A stretch of DNA of 64,000 nucleotides from Georgenia_B sunbinii (GTDB lineage Bacteria; Actinomycetota; Actinomycetes; Actinomycetales; Actinomycetaceae). Location of the stretch: the NCBI RefSeq assembly GCF_036421855.1, contig NZ_JAZGOK010000006.1. One strand, written 5' to 3'. Shown here one piece after another: positions 1 to 8,391 of this stretch. The notes under the pieces are model-generated. The model made no database searches and was not told the DNA's origin. It was given only the letters and a program-made list of their open reading frames with translations. The position numbers and the translations under genes were made by a program. Within the stretch, counting starts at the first letter, position 1. The number at the start of each line of letters is the position of its first letter.

Positions 1-361
1 CCGTCCCGACCACGGTGACCACCGCGCCCCGCGGCGCCAGCTCGGCCAGTAGCCCGGTACTCCTCACGTGGACGTGTGCGGCGGTCGCCAGCGCGACGAG
101 GACCATCGCGGCCAGCGCGAGGGCCGCAGCCGCCCCCGCCCGGCCAGCCGGTGCGCCGGCCCGGCCCGCCGGTGGCGCCCGGTACCGGGCACGCTGTCGT
201 CGCAGCCGGTGCGCCAGCCACCAGCCGCCACCACCCGCTGCAACGGCCACACCGCTGACGACCCCGACGGTCGGTGACGCGCCGACCATGCCGAACGCCA
301 CCGCCCAGCAACCGACCGCGGCGGGCACGATCCGCACGTCGAGGGCCGACGGCGGGCTCAC
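1..361 (-). CDS. comEC: ComEC/Rec2 family DNA uptake channel, N-terminal fragment
   Basis: Only the first 120 codons lie in the window; the gene runs off the left edge. It starts at a GTG (361-359) that overlaps the TGA stop of comEA by four bases, so the two are translationally coupled. The translation begins MSPPSALDVRIVPAAVG and shows a hydrophobic stretch, then a Gly/Trp-rich and Arg-rich loop, then a second hydrophobic stretch (AALALAAMVLVALATAA). This matches the N-terminus of actinobacterial ComEC proteins, polytopic membrane channels that pass single-stranded DNA into the cytoplasm. The assignment rests mainly on position directly downstream of comEA and on the N-terminal pattern; the competence domain and metallo-beta-lactamase domain are outside the window. 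Confidence 0.85.
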   Translation of the reverse strand, partial: MSPPSALDVRIVPAAVGCWAVAFGMVGASPTVGVVSGVAVAAGGGGWWLAHRLRRQRARYRAPPAGRAGAPAGRAGAAAALALAAMVLVALATAAHVHVRSTGLLAELAPRGAVVTVVGT

Positions 362-1311
362 ACCGTCACCCGAGGCCGCAGCCGCTCCATCGTCGCCGGC
401 CCGATGCCCGGCACCTCGTCCAGCTCGTCGACCGAGTGGAACCGGCCGTTGGTCGCCCGCCAGTCGAGGATCCGCTGCGCGATAGCGGGACCGACGCCGG
501 GCAGCGTCTCCAGCGCGGCCTGGTCCGCCTGGTTGAGGTCGACCGCGGCGGCGCCGTCGCTCCCGGTGGCACCACTGGCGTCCGGCGTGCCGGCCGGCGC
601 CCCTGCCTCCGCCCCGGGGACGCCCTGCCCCACCTCGGGCACGAACACCTGCTCGCCGTCGGTGACCACCCGGGCGAGGTTGATCCCGCCGAGCTCTGCG
701 TCCGCGGTGGGACCGCCGGCGCGCTCGACGACGTCCGCGACGCGGGCTCCCGAAGCGACCGTCACGATGCCGGGCTCGGCGACCGCCCCGGCGACATGGA
801 CGACCACCTCCGTGGCCGGCGGATCATCCGGCGCGGTGGCCGGCTGCTGCCCGCTCTCACCGGCGGTACCGGCCGGGACGTCGGCCGGCCCTGCCGCGTC
901 CGGCGGTGCAGCCGCGTCCGACGGGGCACCCGCAGCGGGCTCGGGCACCGGCGTGGCTGCCACGGGCAGCGGTACCGTCGGCGGGTCGACCTGCACCAGC
1001 GACCGGACGACGACCACGCCGGTGAGTGCACCGAGCACGATGACCGCCGCCACCGCCGCCCTCACCGACACCCGCCACCGCACCCGCTCCGGCGGCCTCT
1101 CGGCCGGCCGGCTGGCAGCTCTCGTCGCGGGGTACCCGCCATCTTGACCACGGATGATCTCGTCGAACTCCGCCCGCCGTGCCGTTCGGACCGAGATCGG
1201 GGGCTCGTCCTCGAGCTCGAGGTGCCCACCGGTCGCGAGGTAGGCGCGGCGGGTGAGTGCCCGCAGCCGCTCGGCGGAGTCGGTGTCGCGCCGACGCGCC
1301 CGGGTGGCCAT
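358..1311 (-). CDS. comEA: ComEA family helix-hairpin-helix DNA-binding protein
   Basis: 317 aa. Charged cytoplasmic N-terminus (1-80), one membrane helix at about 84-105, an Ala/Pro-rich linker, an SLBB domain (about 165-228, VVVHVAGAVAEPGIV...) and a C-terminal double helix-hairpin-helix (about 255-317) with LNQADQAALETLPGVGPAIA and VPGIGPATMERLRP. ComEA is the membrane-anchored receptor that binds double-stranded DNA outside the membrane and hands it to ComEC. It overlaps comEC by 4 nt. The ATG at 1311 follows a TAGAGT box by 6 nt, so a leaderless mRNA is likely. The domain order is the usual one for actinobacteria. Confidence 0.95.
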   Translation of the reverse strand: MATRARRRDTDSAERLRALTRRAYLATGGHLELEDEPPISVRTARRAEFDEIIRGQDGGYPATRAASRPAERPPERVRWRVSVRAAVAAVIVLGALTGVVVVRSLVQVDPPTVPLPVAATPVPEPAAGAPSDAAAPPDAAGPADVPAGTAGESGQQPATAPDDPPATEVVVHVAGAVAEPGIVTVASGARVADVVERAGGPTADAELGGINLARVVTDGEQVFVPEVGQGVPGAEAGAPAGTPDASGATGSDGAAAVDLNQADQAALETLPGVGPAIAQRILDWRATNGRFHSVDELDEVPGIGPATMERLRPRVTV

Positions 1312-1317
1312 CCCGCG

Positions 1318-1323
1318 ACTCTA
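1318..1323 (-). promoter_or_regulatory. Probable -10 box of comEA (leaderless)
   Basis: On the minus strand TAGAGT lies 6 nt before the comEA ATG. The spacing is that of a leaderless actinobacterial mRNA. No good -35 element is visible, which is common in this group. Confidence 0.4.
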
Positions 1324-1413
1324 GGAAGAGTGCGACCGGCAGCGTCCCCGCGCCGGCGGACCTGCGCACGGCGCCCACGCCGGCCCGGCCTGTGGGTCAG
1401 GCGTGCTGCTCGC

Positions 1414-2319
1414 TCAGCGCGGCAGCGGAGCGAGGGCGACGCCCACGACGCCGGGCCCGGTGTGGGCGCCGACGACAGCCGTCACCTCGCCGATGACCAA
1501 CCGGTCGATCATCGCGCCGGTCTCCTGCAGCCGCTCCCGCAGCGCGGTCGCCAGCTCGGCAGCGGCGTCCTGCGCGTCGAAGTGGTGGACGACGAGCCGC
1601 ACCGGTGCGCCGTCCCCGCGCGGCACGGCAGCGCCCGGCCCGCCCGCGGCGCGGGCAGCGAGCTCCACGAGCTGGCGTCGCGCGCGGACCGCGCCGCGGA
1701 CCAGCTCGGCGACGACGATCCGCCCCGAGACCATCGTGAGGATGGGGCGCACGCCCAGCGCCGCGCCGATCGAGGCCCTGGCGGCGCTCATCCGTCCGCC
1801 GTGGGCAAGGTGCTGCAGGTCGGGCACCATGAACAGCACGCGGCTGCGCGCACCGACCTCCCGGGCGACCGCCAGCACCCGGTGCACGTCACCGCCGGCC
1901 GCCGCCTCGGCCGCCGCGACCACCGCGAGGCCGAGCCCGCCGGCGGTGGTCCGGGTGTCGACGACGTGCACCGGCACCCCGGTCGCCGCGGTCACCTCGG
2001 CGGCCGCGACCCGTGACTGCGCCGCGGTCCCCGACAGCTCGCCCGACAGGTGCACCGCCACGACAGCCTGCGCACCACGCTCGACGGCGTCGCGCATCGC
2101 CCTCGCCAGCTCGCGCGAGGCCGGCTGCGAGGTGGTCACCCGCGCGCCGTCGCGCATCCGCTCCGCCAGGTCGCCGCGGGTGATGCTCACGCCGTCGTCG
2201 TGGTGGTCCTCACCGTCGACGACGACGTGCAGCGGGACCACCGTGACGCCGTCGCCGTCACCGAGCAGCTCCGGCGGCAGCGACGCGGTGGAGTCGGTGA
2301 CGATCGCGACCCTGGTCAT
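1414..2319 (-). CDS. DegV family fatty-acid-binding protein
   Basis: 301 aa, beginning MTRVAIVTDSTASLPPELLG, the diagnostic N-terminus of the DegV fold (DSTAsLP). Other family landmarks are TSQPAS (about 70-80), VPVHVVDTR and a C-terminal region beginning LVIGEVTAVVGAHTGPG. In Firmicutes DegV/FakB proteins present a fatty acid to the FakA kinase; no fakA is adjacent here, so the bound lipid and partner are not known. The ATG at 2319 is preferred over an upstream-open Arg/Pro-rich extension. It lies 7 nt downstream of the universal stress protein gene, so the two probably share a transcript. Confidence 0.9.
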   Translation of the reverse strand: MTRVAIVTDSTASLPPELLGDGDGVTVVPLHVVVDGEDHHDDGVSITRGDLAERMRDGARVTTSQPASRELARAMRDAVERGAQAVVAVHLSGELSGTAAQSRVAAAEVTAATGVPVHVVDTRTTAGGLGLAVVAAAEAAAGGDVHRVLAVAREVGARSRVLFMVPDLQHLAHGGRMSAARASIGAALGVRPILTMVSGRIVVAELVRGAVRARRQLVELAARAAGGPGAAVPRGDGAPVRLVVHHFDAQDAAAELATALRERLQETGAMIDRLVIGEVTAVVGAHTGPGVVGVALAPLPR

Positions 2320-2326
2320 CCGCGGC

Positions 2327-3448
2327 CTACGGCGTCTGCCTGTCCTCGGGTCGGTCCGGGGACGCGACCGGCGGCAGGTCAGCCAGCTCCACCGCGGACG
2401 GCGCCGACGCCGCGGACACCGCGGAGGCGGCCCGGGCGATCCGGCGGGCCGCGGAGGACTCGGCGCGCCCGACCTTGGCGGCGGCCGCGGCCTGCACCTT
2501 GCCCACCTTGCGTGCCTCGGTCGCCTCGGTCTTCTCCAGCTTGCGCTGGGCGGCCCTCTCGACGTCCAGCTCGTGGCGGGAGCGGACGACCGCCACCACC
2601 GGCGCACCGTTGAGCACGCCGCGGCTCACCGAGCCGAGCACGAGACCGACGAGCCCGCCACGGCCACGGCTGCCGACGACGACGACCGACGACTCGTCGC
2701 CGGCGCGCACCAGTGCCTTGACCGGCCGCTCCCGCACCAGGCGCAGCTCGACGGGGACGTCCGGGAACTGCTTGTGCCAGGCGGTGAGGCGGTCGCTGGT
2801 GAGCTTCGCGGCCTCGCTCGCGCCGGCATCGTAGTGGCCGGAGATGACGGCGTCGGGGAAGTCGGGGAACGCGGCGTCGTCCTGCGAGCCCTGGACGACG
2901 ACGAGCCGCTGACCGCGACGTGCCGCCTCCTCGAAGGCGTACTCCATGGCCTCGGGGGCACCCTCGTTGGGGTCCATCCCGACGACGACCGGCCGGTCCG
3001 GGTCGAGATCGGCGTCCGCCCGGACGACGACGACGGCGGAGCGAGCGTGCGCGGCGGCCTTCTGCGAGACCGAGCCGAGGAAGCTGTCGCTGCCGGCGCC
3101 CATCCCCTGGGCGCCGACGACGGTCACCACCGCTGACTCGGACGACGTCACCAGTGCCATCGCCGGGTCCTCGATGCGGACCTCGGTGGACACGGCGAGC
3201 CCGGGGTGGTTCTCCTCGACCCGCTTCTTGGCAGCAGCCACCACCCGGTTGCCGTTCTCGGTGATCTCCGGCGGCGGCTCGAACTCCCAGGCACGCGCCC
3301 GCGTCAGCCAGGGGAAGGCGTACAGGATGTGCAACCCGGTGCTACGGCGTGTCGCCTCGGCTGCGGCCCAGTCGACGGCAACATCGGCCGCGGCGGAACC
3401 ATCGGTCCCCACAAGGACGCTACCCGCCGGGAACTGCTCGTTGACCAT
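2327..3448 (-). CDS. Tandem-domain universal stress protein with Ala-rich tail
   Basis: 373 aa with two Usp domains. The first (about 8-150) opens with GSVLVGTDGSAAADVAVDWA; the second (about 155-300) opens with RPVVVGMDPNEGAPEAMEYA. ATP-binding loops of the form GxxGxG...GSVS are visible in both (GAQGMGAGSDSFLGSVS and GSRGRGGLVGLVLGSVS), so both domains may bind ATP. The last ~70 residues are Ala/Arg/Glu-rich and predicted helical (VGKVQAAAAAKVGRAESSAA), an extension not part of the Usp fold. The ATG at 3448 gives a normal Usp start. Likely cytoplasmic stress protein; first gene of a two-gene unit with degV. Confidence 0.88.
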   Translation of the reverse strand: MVNEQFPAGSVLVGTDGSAAADVAVDWAAAEATRRSTGLHILYAFPWLTRARAWEFEPPPEITENGNRVVAAAKKRVEENHPGLAVSTEVRIEDPAMALVTSSESAVVTVVGAQGMGAGSDSFLGSVSQKAAAHARSAVVVVRADADLDPDRPVVVGMDPNEGAPEAMEYAFEEAARRGQRLVVVQGSQDDAAFPDFPDAVISGHYDAGASEAAKLTSDRLTAWHKQFPDVPVELRLVRERPVKALVRAGDESSVVVVGSRGRGGLVGLVLGSVSRGVLNGAPVVAVVRSRHELDVERAAQRKLEKTEATEARKVGKVQAAAAAKVGRAESSAARRIARAASAVSAASAPSAVELADLPPVASPDRPEDRQTP

Positions 3449-3524
3449 TTGCTGACCCCAATCGATCGCGTGTCCAAGCCCTGAAGAACACCGGTACCAC
3501 GTCGATCCTCCCACGGAGTGGGGC

Positions 3525-3575
3525 GGCGCGGCGGGCCCGACCGGAGGGTGGATCGGCTCAGGGGCCCGCCGCGCC
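3525..3575 (-). terminator. Strong inverted repeat after the flavin monooxygenase gene
   Basis: A 14-bp perfect stem, GGCGCGGCGGGCCC (3525-3538) against GGGCCCGCCGCGCC (3562-3575), with a 23-nt loop, lies about 10 nt beyond the stop of the minus-strand monooxygenase gene. There is no U-tract, as is usual for hairpin terminators in high-GC actinobacteria. Confidence 0.6.
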
Positions 3576-3584
3576 GTCCGCCGC

Positions 3585-4568
3585 TCAGCTCACGCGCTGC
3601 GCCTCGACCTCCAGCAGACCTCGGGACCGCAGCGCCGGGATGACCCCGCGCAGCAGACCGGCGACGTCCGCCGGCACCGAGCCGGGCAGCACGACGAAAC
3701 CGTCGGCGGCACCGGCCTCGAGCCACTTCTCGATCGTGGTGACGACGTCGCCGACCGTGCCGACGGCCTCGAGGGCGCCGGCCCAGCCATGGTCCCCGCC
3801 GGCGATGTCGGTCAGCAGGTCGGCACGCACCCGCGCGGCCTGGTAGTCGGCCGAGATGACCGCGCGCAGGTCGACGAGCACCTTGACCGGTGGGCGGCCC
3901 GCCGCCCGGGCCGCGGAGCGCACCGCGTAGCGCAGCTCACGGGCCCACGCGAGGTCGGTCTCGCGCAGGCGGACCACGTCGGCGAACTCCCCGGCGACGT
4001 CGAGGTCGCTCTCGTCGGCCAGCGGCACGACGACCGTCGGCAGGTCCGCGGATGCCGAGCCGCCTCGACGGCCCCGGCTCGCAGAGCGGACGAGGTGCTC
4101 GAGGTGGTCACCGAGCGACGGGATGCCGGCAGCATCGGCGGTCGCCGCACCCCGACGGCCAGTAACCTCCAGGCCGGCCCAGGCGCCGGTCTTGCGGTTG
4201 AACTGGGACAGCTCGGCCGCCACCGCGGAGTCCGCCCGACCGAGCTGGACGGTGGGGACGAGCCCGGTGCCGCCGGCGCTCGGGCTGATCCGGCGGGCCG
4301 CCACGATCGGGTCGAGCCAGGAGTTGGCCCGCGGGGCGGCGTCGGAACGCAGCCGGAAGCCGTCCCCCAGGCTGACGAAGGACACTCCACCCTGGTGGGC
4401 GGCGCGGGCATAGGCGGCGAGCCGCACGAGGTTGGCGTGCTCGGCGGGCAGGCCGGAGGCGAAGTCCGGATCGGCGCTGGGAGCACCGAGGGCGGACAGG
4501 TCCAGCGCGATCGTCGCGGGGCTGGTGGTGGTCTCGGTGGTTCGGGTAGGCAGGTAGGACACAGTCAT
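3585..4568 (-). CDS. LLM-class flavin-dependent monooxygenase
   Basis: 327 aa from ATG 4568 (an ATG at 4580 is also possible). The protein resembles the DszA/NtaA/SnaA branch of bacterial luciferase-like monooxygenases: an N-terminal TIM-barrel segment (LVRLAAYARAAHQGGVSFVS, then LGDGFRLRSD), a PTVQLGRADSAV segment, and the typical C-terminal helix ADGFVVLPGSVPADVAGLLR. These enzymes use reduced FMN and oxygen, often on sulfur or nitrogen compounds. The cysteine-rich leader peptide encoded upstream (4727-4816) supports a role in sulfur metabolism. The substrate cannot be told from sequence. Internal regions are less conserved than usual, so a diverged family member is likely. Confidence 0.8.
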   Translation of the reverse strand: MTVSYLPTRTTETTTSPATIALDLSALGAPSADPDFASGLPAEHANLVRLAAYARAAHQGGVSFVSLGDGFRLRSDAAPRANSWLDPIVAARRISPSAGGTGLVPTVQLGRADSAVAAELSQFNRKTGAWAGLEVTGRRGAATADAAGIPSLGDHLEHLVRSASRGRRGGSASADLPTVVVPLADESDLDVAGEFADVVRLRETDLAWARELRYAVRSAARAAGRPPVKVLVDLRAVISADYQAARVRADLLTDIAGGDHGWAGALEAVGTVGDVVTTIEKWLEAGAADGFVVLPGSVPADVAGLLRGVIPALRSRGLLEVEAQRVS

Positions 4569-4726
4569 GGCAGGGCACATCCATCAGTCAGCAGCGCGCA
4601 GTGAGCGCGTCAAGGAAGACTGACCGGCCGTCCCGAGGGCGGCGTCTCACTCGCCGACGATCGGGGGCTCTGGTCAGGGGTGATGCGTCAGCACGGGGTG
4701 TGCTGGGGCATCGCTGGGGGTTGTCC

Positions 4727-4816
4727 TCAGCGGGACATACCCGGACGACACATGCCGCAACACATCGCACCGCTGGCCAGGTCGAAGGACCGCCGGGGGG
4801 TGAGGATGGTGCGCAT
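4727..4816 (-). CDS. Cysteine-rich leader peptide (probable attenuator uORF)
   Basis: A 29-codon ORF starts MRTILTPRRSFDLASGA and continues with Met-Cys-Cys-Gly-Met-Cys. Its ATG (4816) is preceded by a good Shine-Dalgarno (GAAGGAAGAACG), which argues that it is really translated. Short actinobacterial peptides with an RR..xDL motif and clustered cysteines precede sulfur-related genes; polycysteine uORFs act as cysteine-responsive attenuators in mycobacteria. The next gene in the same direction is the flavin monooxygenase at 3585-4568. The 158 nt between them contains a small hairpin (CAGCAC 4689-4694 / GTGCTG 4700-4705) but no strong terminator, so a Rho-type mechanism is more likely. Apart from this peptide, the 532-nt gap 4569-5100 holds only the terminator at 5043-5073. 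Confidence 0.7.
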   Translation of the reverse strand: MRTILTPRRSFDLASGAMCCGMCRPGMSR

Positions 4817-5042
4817 CGTCGTTCTTCCTTCGTGCTCGACACCGAGGTGTGCATGCGTTGCCCCACGCCTGCGCGGGGCCAGGTCATCACCCGGAGCACC
4901 CGCCGCACGTGGCGGGTTGCCGACCAGCAAGCCGGGGCTTAGCGCACGCGTGGTGCGCACTGGTGCTCTGAACCTGCTCGGAGCCTACGAGGCTCTCACT
5001 TCACCTGTCAACCTTCGGGCCGCGGCGTGTCTCGGGACGCCA

Positions 5043-5073
5043 GAGGGGGCTGGTCGGTGCGACCAGCCCCCTC
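5043..5073 (-). terminator. Perfect hairpin terminator of the phosphatase gene
   Basis: A 14-bp perfect stem, GAGGGGGCTGGTCG / CGACCAGCCCCCTC, with a 3-nt loop lies about 28 nt past the stop of the minus-strand metallophosphatase gene. Confidence 0.75.
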
Positions 5074-5100
5074 AGCGGTGTGCGTGACGACCCTGCTGGG

Positions 5101-7080
5101 TCAGTCGACCGGGAAGAGTCGGACGTTGACCGCGCCCGCGTAGCTGCCCTCCGGGGTGTCGACGGGCACGTCGAGCGCGAGGTCGGCCACGACCTCGGTG
5201 GTCCCGAAACGGGCGTGGTCGTCCGCCCTGGCGAGCAGCATGGCCTCGGTCAGGCCCTGTCCGCCGTCGAGCTGGCCGAGCACCTGCGGGCCGGCGTCGG
5301 CGGTCGCCGCACCGAGGACCCGGGGCGCCCAGCCGAGGAACGCGGAGCTGATGGCGCCGGCCGGGGAGGTGAGGCCCTCGGTGCTGCCGGTGAGCGACCA
5401 GCCGGCCGCGGCGGTGCGGGTGTCGGTGACCGAGATCTGCGGCAGCGTGGCGTCGAAGGACCAGCGGTCCCCGCCGTTGCGGGCGTCACCGAGGTCGACG
5501 GTGCTGTCGGCGGCGATGGTCATGGTCAGCGCACCCTGCTCGAGCGCCGGGTCGCCGGCCGGGACATCGGCCTCGAGGACGATGTCACCGTCGACGGGGT
5601 CCATCTCGAGCTGCCCGAGGCCGGTCGCCACGCGACGCTCGATGCCCTCAGTGACGGCCGTGGTGCCGTTGGCGAGCCGGCTGATGGTGAAGGAGTCGGC
5701 GGTCTCACCGATCTCCAGGTCGGTGTTCGGGTTGTTGCCACCCCGCTGCGCGACGATCGCCTCGTACTCGAGGGTGTCGGGGGTGACCCGCATGCCCTGG
5801 ATGAAGGAGACGTGCTGGTACTTGACCACCTGGGTGGCGTCGTTGTTCAGCCACACGTTGGTCGAGTCGGGCGCGAGGTTGTAGTGCTTCGGCCCAGAGT
5901 TGGTCACCGCGAACACGGTGCCGGAGGTCACGCCGGGGGTGCTGGTGGCGTCGGCGTCGAGGAAGCCACGGGCATAGGTGTGGTCGTGGCCGGACAGCAC
6001 GAGGTCGACGTCGTTGGCCTTGATGACCGGCAGGAAGGCCGCGCGCTGGTGCGCGTTGTCGCGGCCGCTGGAGACCGAGAAGGTGGGGTGGTGGAACTGG
6101 ATGACGTTCCAGTTCGCGGTCGACTCGTCCAGCACCTCGTCGAGCCAGTCGGCCTGCATACCGAGGTAGAGGTCGCGGAACTCGCTGCTCGGGATCTCCG
6201 GCAGGGTGACGCCGGCGGCCTCCTGCAGCTGGTTCTGGTTGCGCAGGTGGGAGTTCAGCGCGATGAAGCGCACCCCCTGGTAGTCGGTGTAGTAGACCCG
6301 GTTCGCCAGGTGGCCGGCGACGAGCTCCATGTGCTCAACCCGGTTGGCGGGCGCGTTCTCCGGCACCTCCGGGCCGTTCTTCGGCACCGTGAAGCTCGCG
6401 TTCCAGTAGTCGGCAACCGTGTCGCTGGAGTACTCGTGGTTGCCGATGGCCGGCAGCCAGTTCTCCGTCTGTCGCTCGCCGTCGGTGATGGTGAACCACT
6501 CCTCCCACTCGCTCTCGACCGAGTGGTTGATGAGGTCACCAGACTGCAGCGTGAGCTCGGAGTTCGGGAACGCCTGCTTGGCGAGTCCGACGATCGGCGT
6601 CCACTTCTCGGTGAGGTCGTTCTGGCCGTCGCCGTACCAGGTGAAGGTGAACGGGTCGTCCGAGGCGGAGCCGGTGGTGAAGGTGTGCCAGTCGTCGGCG
6701 ACCTCACCGGTGAGCACCCGGTAGGCGTACTCGGTGCCGGGGGTGAGGTCGGTGAAGGTGGCGCTGTAGGTGATGGCCTGGGCACCGTCGATGACGATCT
6801 TCTCCGAGGTCACGACGGCGTCGACGGTGACCACCTGGCCGTCGGGGGTGCGCAGCTCGGCGGTGGCGGGCACGTCGGCGGTGGTGCCGACCGACCGCCA
6901 GGTGACGGTCTGCGAGGTGGCGGGGTCCTGCGTCGGGTTGAGGATCACCCGCTGCGGCGCGGCGTCGGTGGAGTCGAGGGGAACTGGTGCGGCTGCTGCC
7001 GGGGCGACGCCAGCAGCCAGCAGGCCCGCGGTGACGGCGCCGGCGACCAGGGCGCGGCGCGAGGTCAGGAGGTTTCGCAT
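5101..7080 (-). CDS. Secreted purple-acid-phosphatase-like metallophosphoesterase
   Basis: 659 aa. The N-terminus has a signal peptide with twin arginines (TSRRALVAGAVTAGLLAAGV...APAAAA). An N-terminal fibronectin-like domain (about 40-150, SQTVTWRSVG) is followed by a calcineurin-like metallophosphoesterase domain with WYGDGQND, LQSGDLINH, AIGNHEY, IQFHHPTF and VLSGHDHTYARG, which supply the dinuclear metal ligands of the family. About 200 C-terminal residues form extra beta-rich domain(s) of unknown role. It probably hydrolyses phosphomonoesters outside the cell. A good Shine-Dalgarno (GAAGGA) precedes the ATG. No clear link to the DUF916 gene upstream beyond strand. Confidence 0.88.
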   Translation of the reverse strand: MRNLLTSRRALVAGAVTAGLLAAGVAPAAAAPVPLDSTDAAPQRVILNPTQDPATSQTVTWRSVGTTADVPATAELRTPDGQVVTVDAVVTSEKIVIDGAQAITYSATFTDLTPGTEYAYRVLTGEVADDWHTFTTGSASDDPFTFTWYGDGQNDLTEKWTPIVGLAKQAFPNSELTLQSGDLINHSVESEWEEWFTITDGERQTENWLPAIGNHEYSSDTVADYWNASFTVPKNGPEVPENAPANRVEHMELVAGHLANRVYYTDYQGVRFIALNSHLRNQNQLQEAAGVTLPEIPSSEFRDLYLGMQADWLDEVLDESTANWNVIQFHHPTFSVSSGRDNAHQRAAFLPVIKANDVDLVLSGHDHTYARGFLDADATSTPGVTSGTVFAVTNSGPKHYNLAPDSTNVWLNNDATQVVKYQHVSFIQGMRVTPDTLEYEAIVAQRGGNNPNTDLEIGETADSFTISRLANGTTAVTEGIERRVATGLGQLEMDPVDGDIVLEADVPAGDPALEQGALTMTIAADSTVDLGDARNGGDRWSFDATLPQISVTDTRTAAAGWSLTGSTEGLTSPAGAISSAFLGWAPRVLGAATADAGPQVLGQLDGGQGLTEAMLLARADDHARFGTTEVVADLALDVPVDTPEGSYAGAVNVRLFPVD

Positions 7081-7099
7081 CGTTGTCCTTCATCTGGGT

Positions 7100-7123
7100 G
7101 GGTGTCCGTGAACCCGGACACCC
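7100..7123 (-). terminator. Hairpin between DUF916 and phosphatase genes
   Basis: GGGTGTCCG (7100-7108) pairs perfectly with CGGACACCC (7115-7123) across a 6-nt loop. It may terminate the upstream DUF916 gene or be part of the phosphatase 5' UTR; it ends only about 20 nt before the phosphatase ATG. Confidence 0.4.
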
Positions 7124-7170
7124 GAAGGCTTCCCGACGAAGGCGAACGGCCCGTTGACCGGTCATGACCG

Positions 7171-8184
7171 CTAGATGGCGACCTCTTGAACCGCAGATGA
7201 CGCCGCTGCCACCCGCGCGCGCCGGCGCCGACGGCGCACGACCAGAGCGACGACGCCGCCCAGCGCGAGCAGCAGGACGACGAGCTGCGCCCACGGCACC
7301 GCCGTCGTCGTCGTGGTCGCGAGCGTCGCCGGCAGGGCGACGTCCAGCGCGTCCTGCCCGACGACGGCGGTGCTCGCGGAGACCTGGGTGGTCAGCAGCC
7401 CGAACGGCCAGGCCTCGACCGAGGCGCGCAGCGACACGGCCTGCCCGGGCAGCACCTCCCGCTGCTGGCCGACCTGCTGAGCGACTACCCCGGGGTCCAG
7501 CCCGAGCAGCCCAGACACCTCGAGCAGCTGGGTCGCCCCCAGCCGGACGTTGCCGTCGTTGCGCACGGTCCACCGGACGTCGAGGACACCCGGCTCGAGC
7601 GGGTGCCAGGAGCCGGTGTAGCTCGCGTCGAGGTCGGTGACCGCGACCGAGGGCCGCACCTGCCCCGCGACCCGCAGATGGATCCGGGTGCCGACGCCGG
7701 CGTCGAGGCCGACCGCCGCGCCGCCGCCGGGCGCCGAGAGGACCGAGGCGAGCAGCCCGCCGGGGTGGTCGCCCGGGACCGCGTCCTGCGGGACCGTGAC
7801 GGCGAACGGCACGACGGCGGTCTCCCCACCCTCGACCGTCACCTCATCGGGGTGCTCGATCCACTCCCCGGTCCCGGTGGGGCGCTCGGAGGTGAGCAGG
7901 TCGAACTCGCCCTCCTCGGTGATGACTCCGTCGGACGCGGTGAGCGCGAAGGTCACCTCGTGCTTCGAGTGGTTGATCACCGCGACGTGGTCCTCGTAGG
8001 TGTCGCCCGGCGCGACCTCCGCCCGGAAGGACACCCGGTCGTCCGGGCCGTCCGCGGTCGCCGGCGCGATGCCCCAGGTGATGCGTTCCGGGGCGCTGGG
8101 CGTGGGCGCCGCAGCGGCCGGCCCCGCCAGCAGCAGGCTCACTGCCAGGGTCGCGGCCGCGGTGATCGCTCGTCGCACGTGCAT
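7171..8184 (-). CDS. DUF916-like (WxL-interacting) surface protein
   Basis: 337 aa with a signal peptide (MHVRRAITAAATLAVSLLLA...), an Ig-like domain beginning ITWGIAPATADGPDDRVSF with the characteristic APGDTYEDHVAVINHSKHEV segment, a second beta-rich domain (about 185-285), then one C-terminal membrane helix (AQLVVLLLALGGVVALVV) followed by a run of arginines. This layout is that of DUF916/WxL-interacting proteins, cell-wall-associated proteins whose extracellular domains bind peptidoglycan or partner proteins. Function here is not known. It is followed by a hairpin at 7100-7123. Confidence 0.75.
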   Translation of the reverse strand: MHVRRAITAAATLAVSLLLAGPAAAAPTPSAPERITWGIAPATADGPDDRVSFRAEVAPGDTYEDHVAVINHSKHEVTFALTASDGVITEEGEFDLLTSERPTGTGEWIEHPDEVTVEGGETAVVPFAVTVPQDAVPGDHPGGLLASVLSAPGGGAAVGLDAGVGTRIHLRVAGQVRPSVAVTDLDASYTGSWHPLEPGVLDVRWTVRNDGNVRLGATQLLEVSGLLGLDPGVVAQQVGQQREVLPGQAVSLRASVEAWPFGLLTTQVSASTAVVGQDALDVALPATLATTTTTAVPWAQLVVLLLALGGVVALVVRRRRRRARVAAASSAVQEVAI

Positions 8185-8391
8185 GGGTGTCCCTCCGTCG
8201 TGCCGGGCCGGTGGCAGGTGAGCAGCCTGGCGCGGTCACGCTAGGCAGCAGAGGTGAACGCCGGATGACGGCACGGGGGCAACCCGGCCGGGCAGCGGTC
8301 TCCGGAGCCGGTCCGATACCGTGGAATGTCCCGTCTACCTCGGGCGTTGCCCGGGAGAGACCACCCCCGACCAAGAGAAGACTCCTCCGCC

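Noticed and set aside
5080..7167. 695-codon plus-strand frame antisense to the phosphatase gene
   Set aside because: Shadow of the metallophosphatase gene, which has all catalytic motifs on the minus strand.
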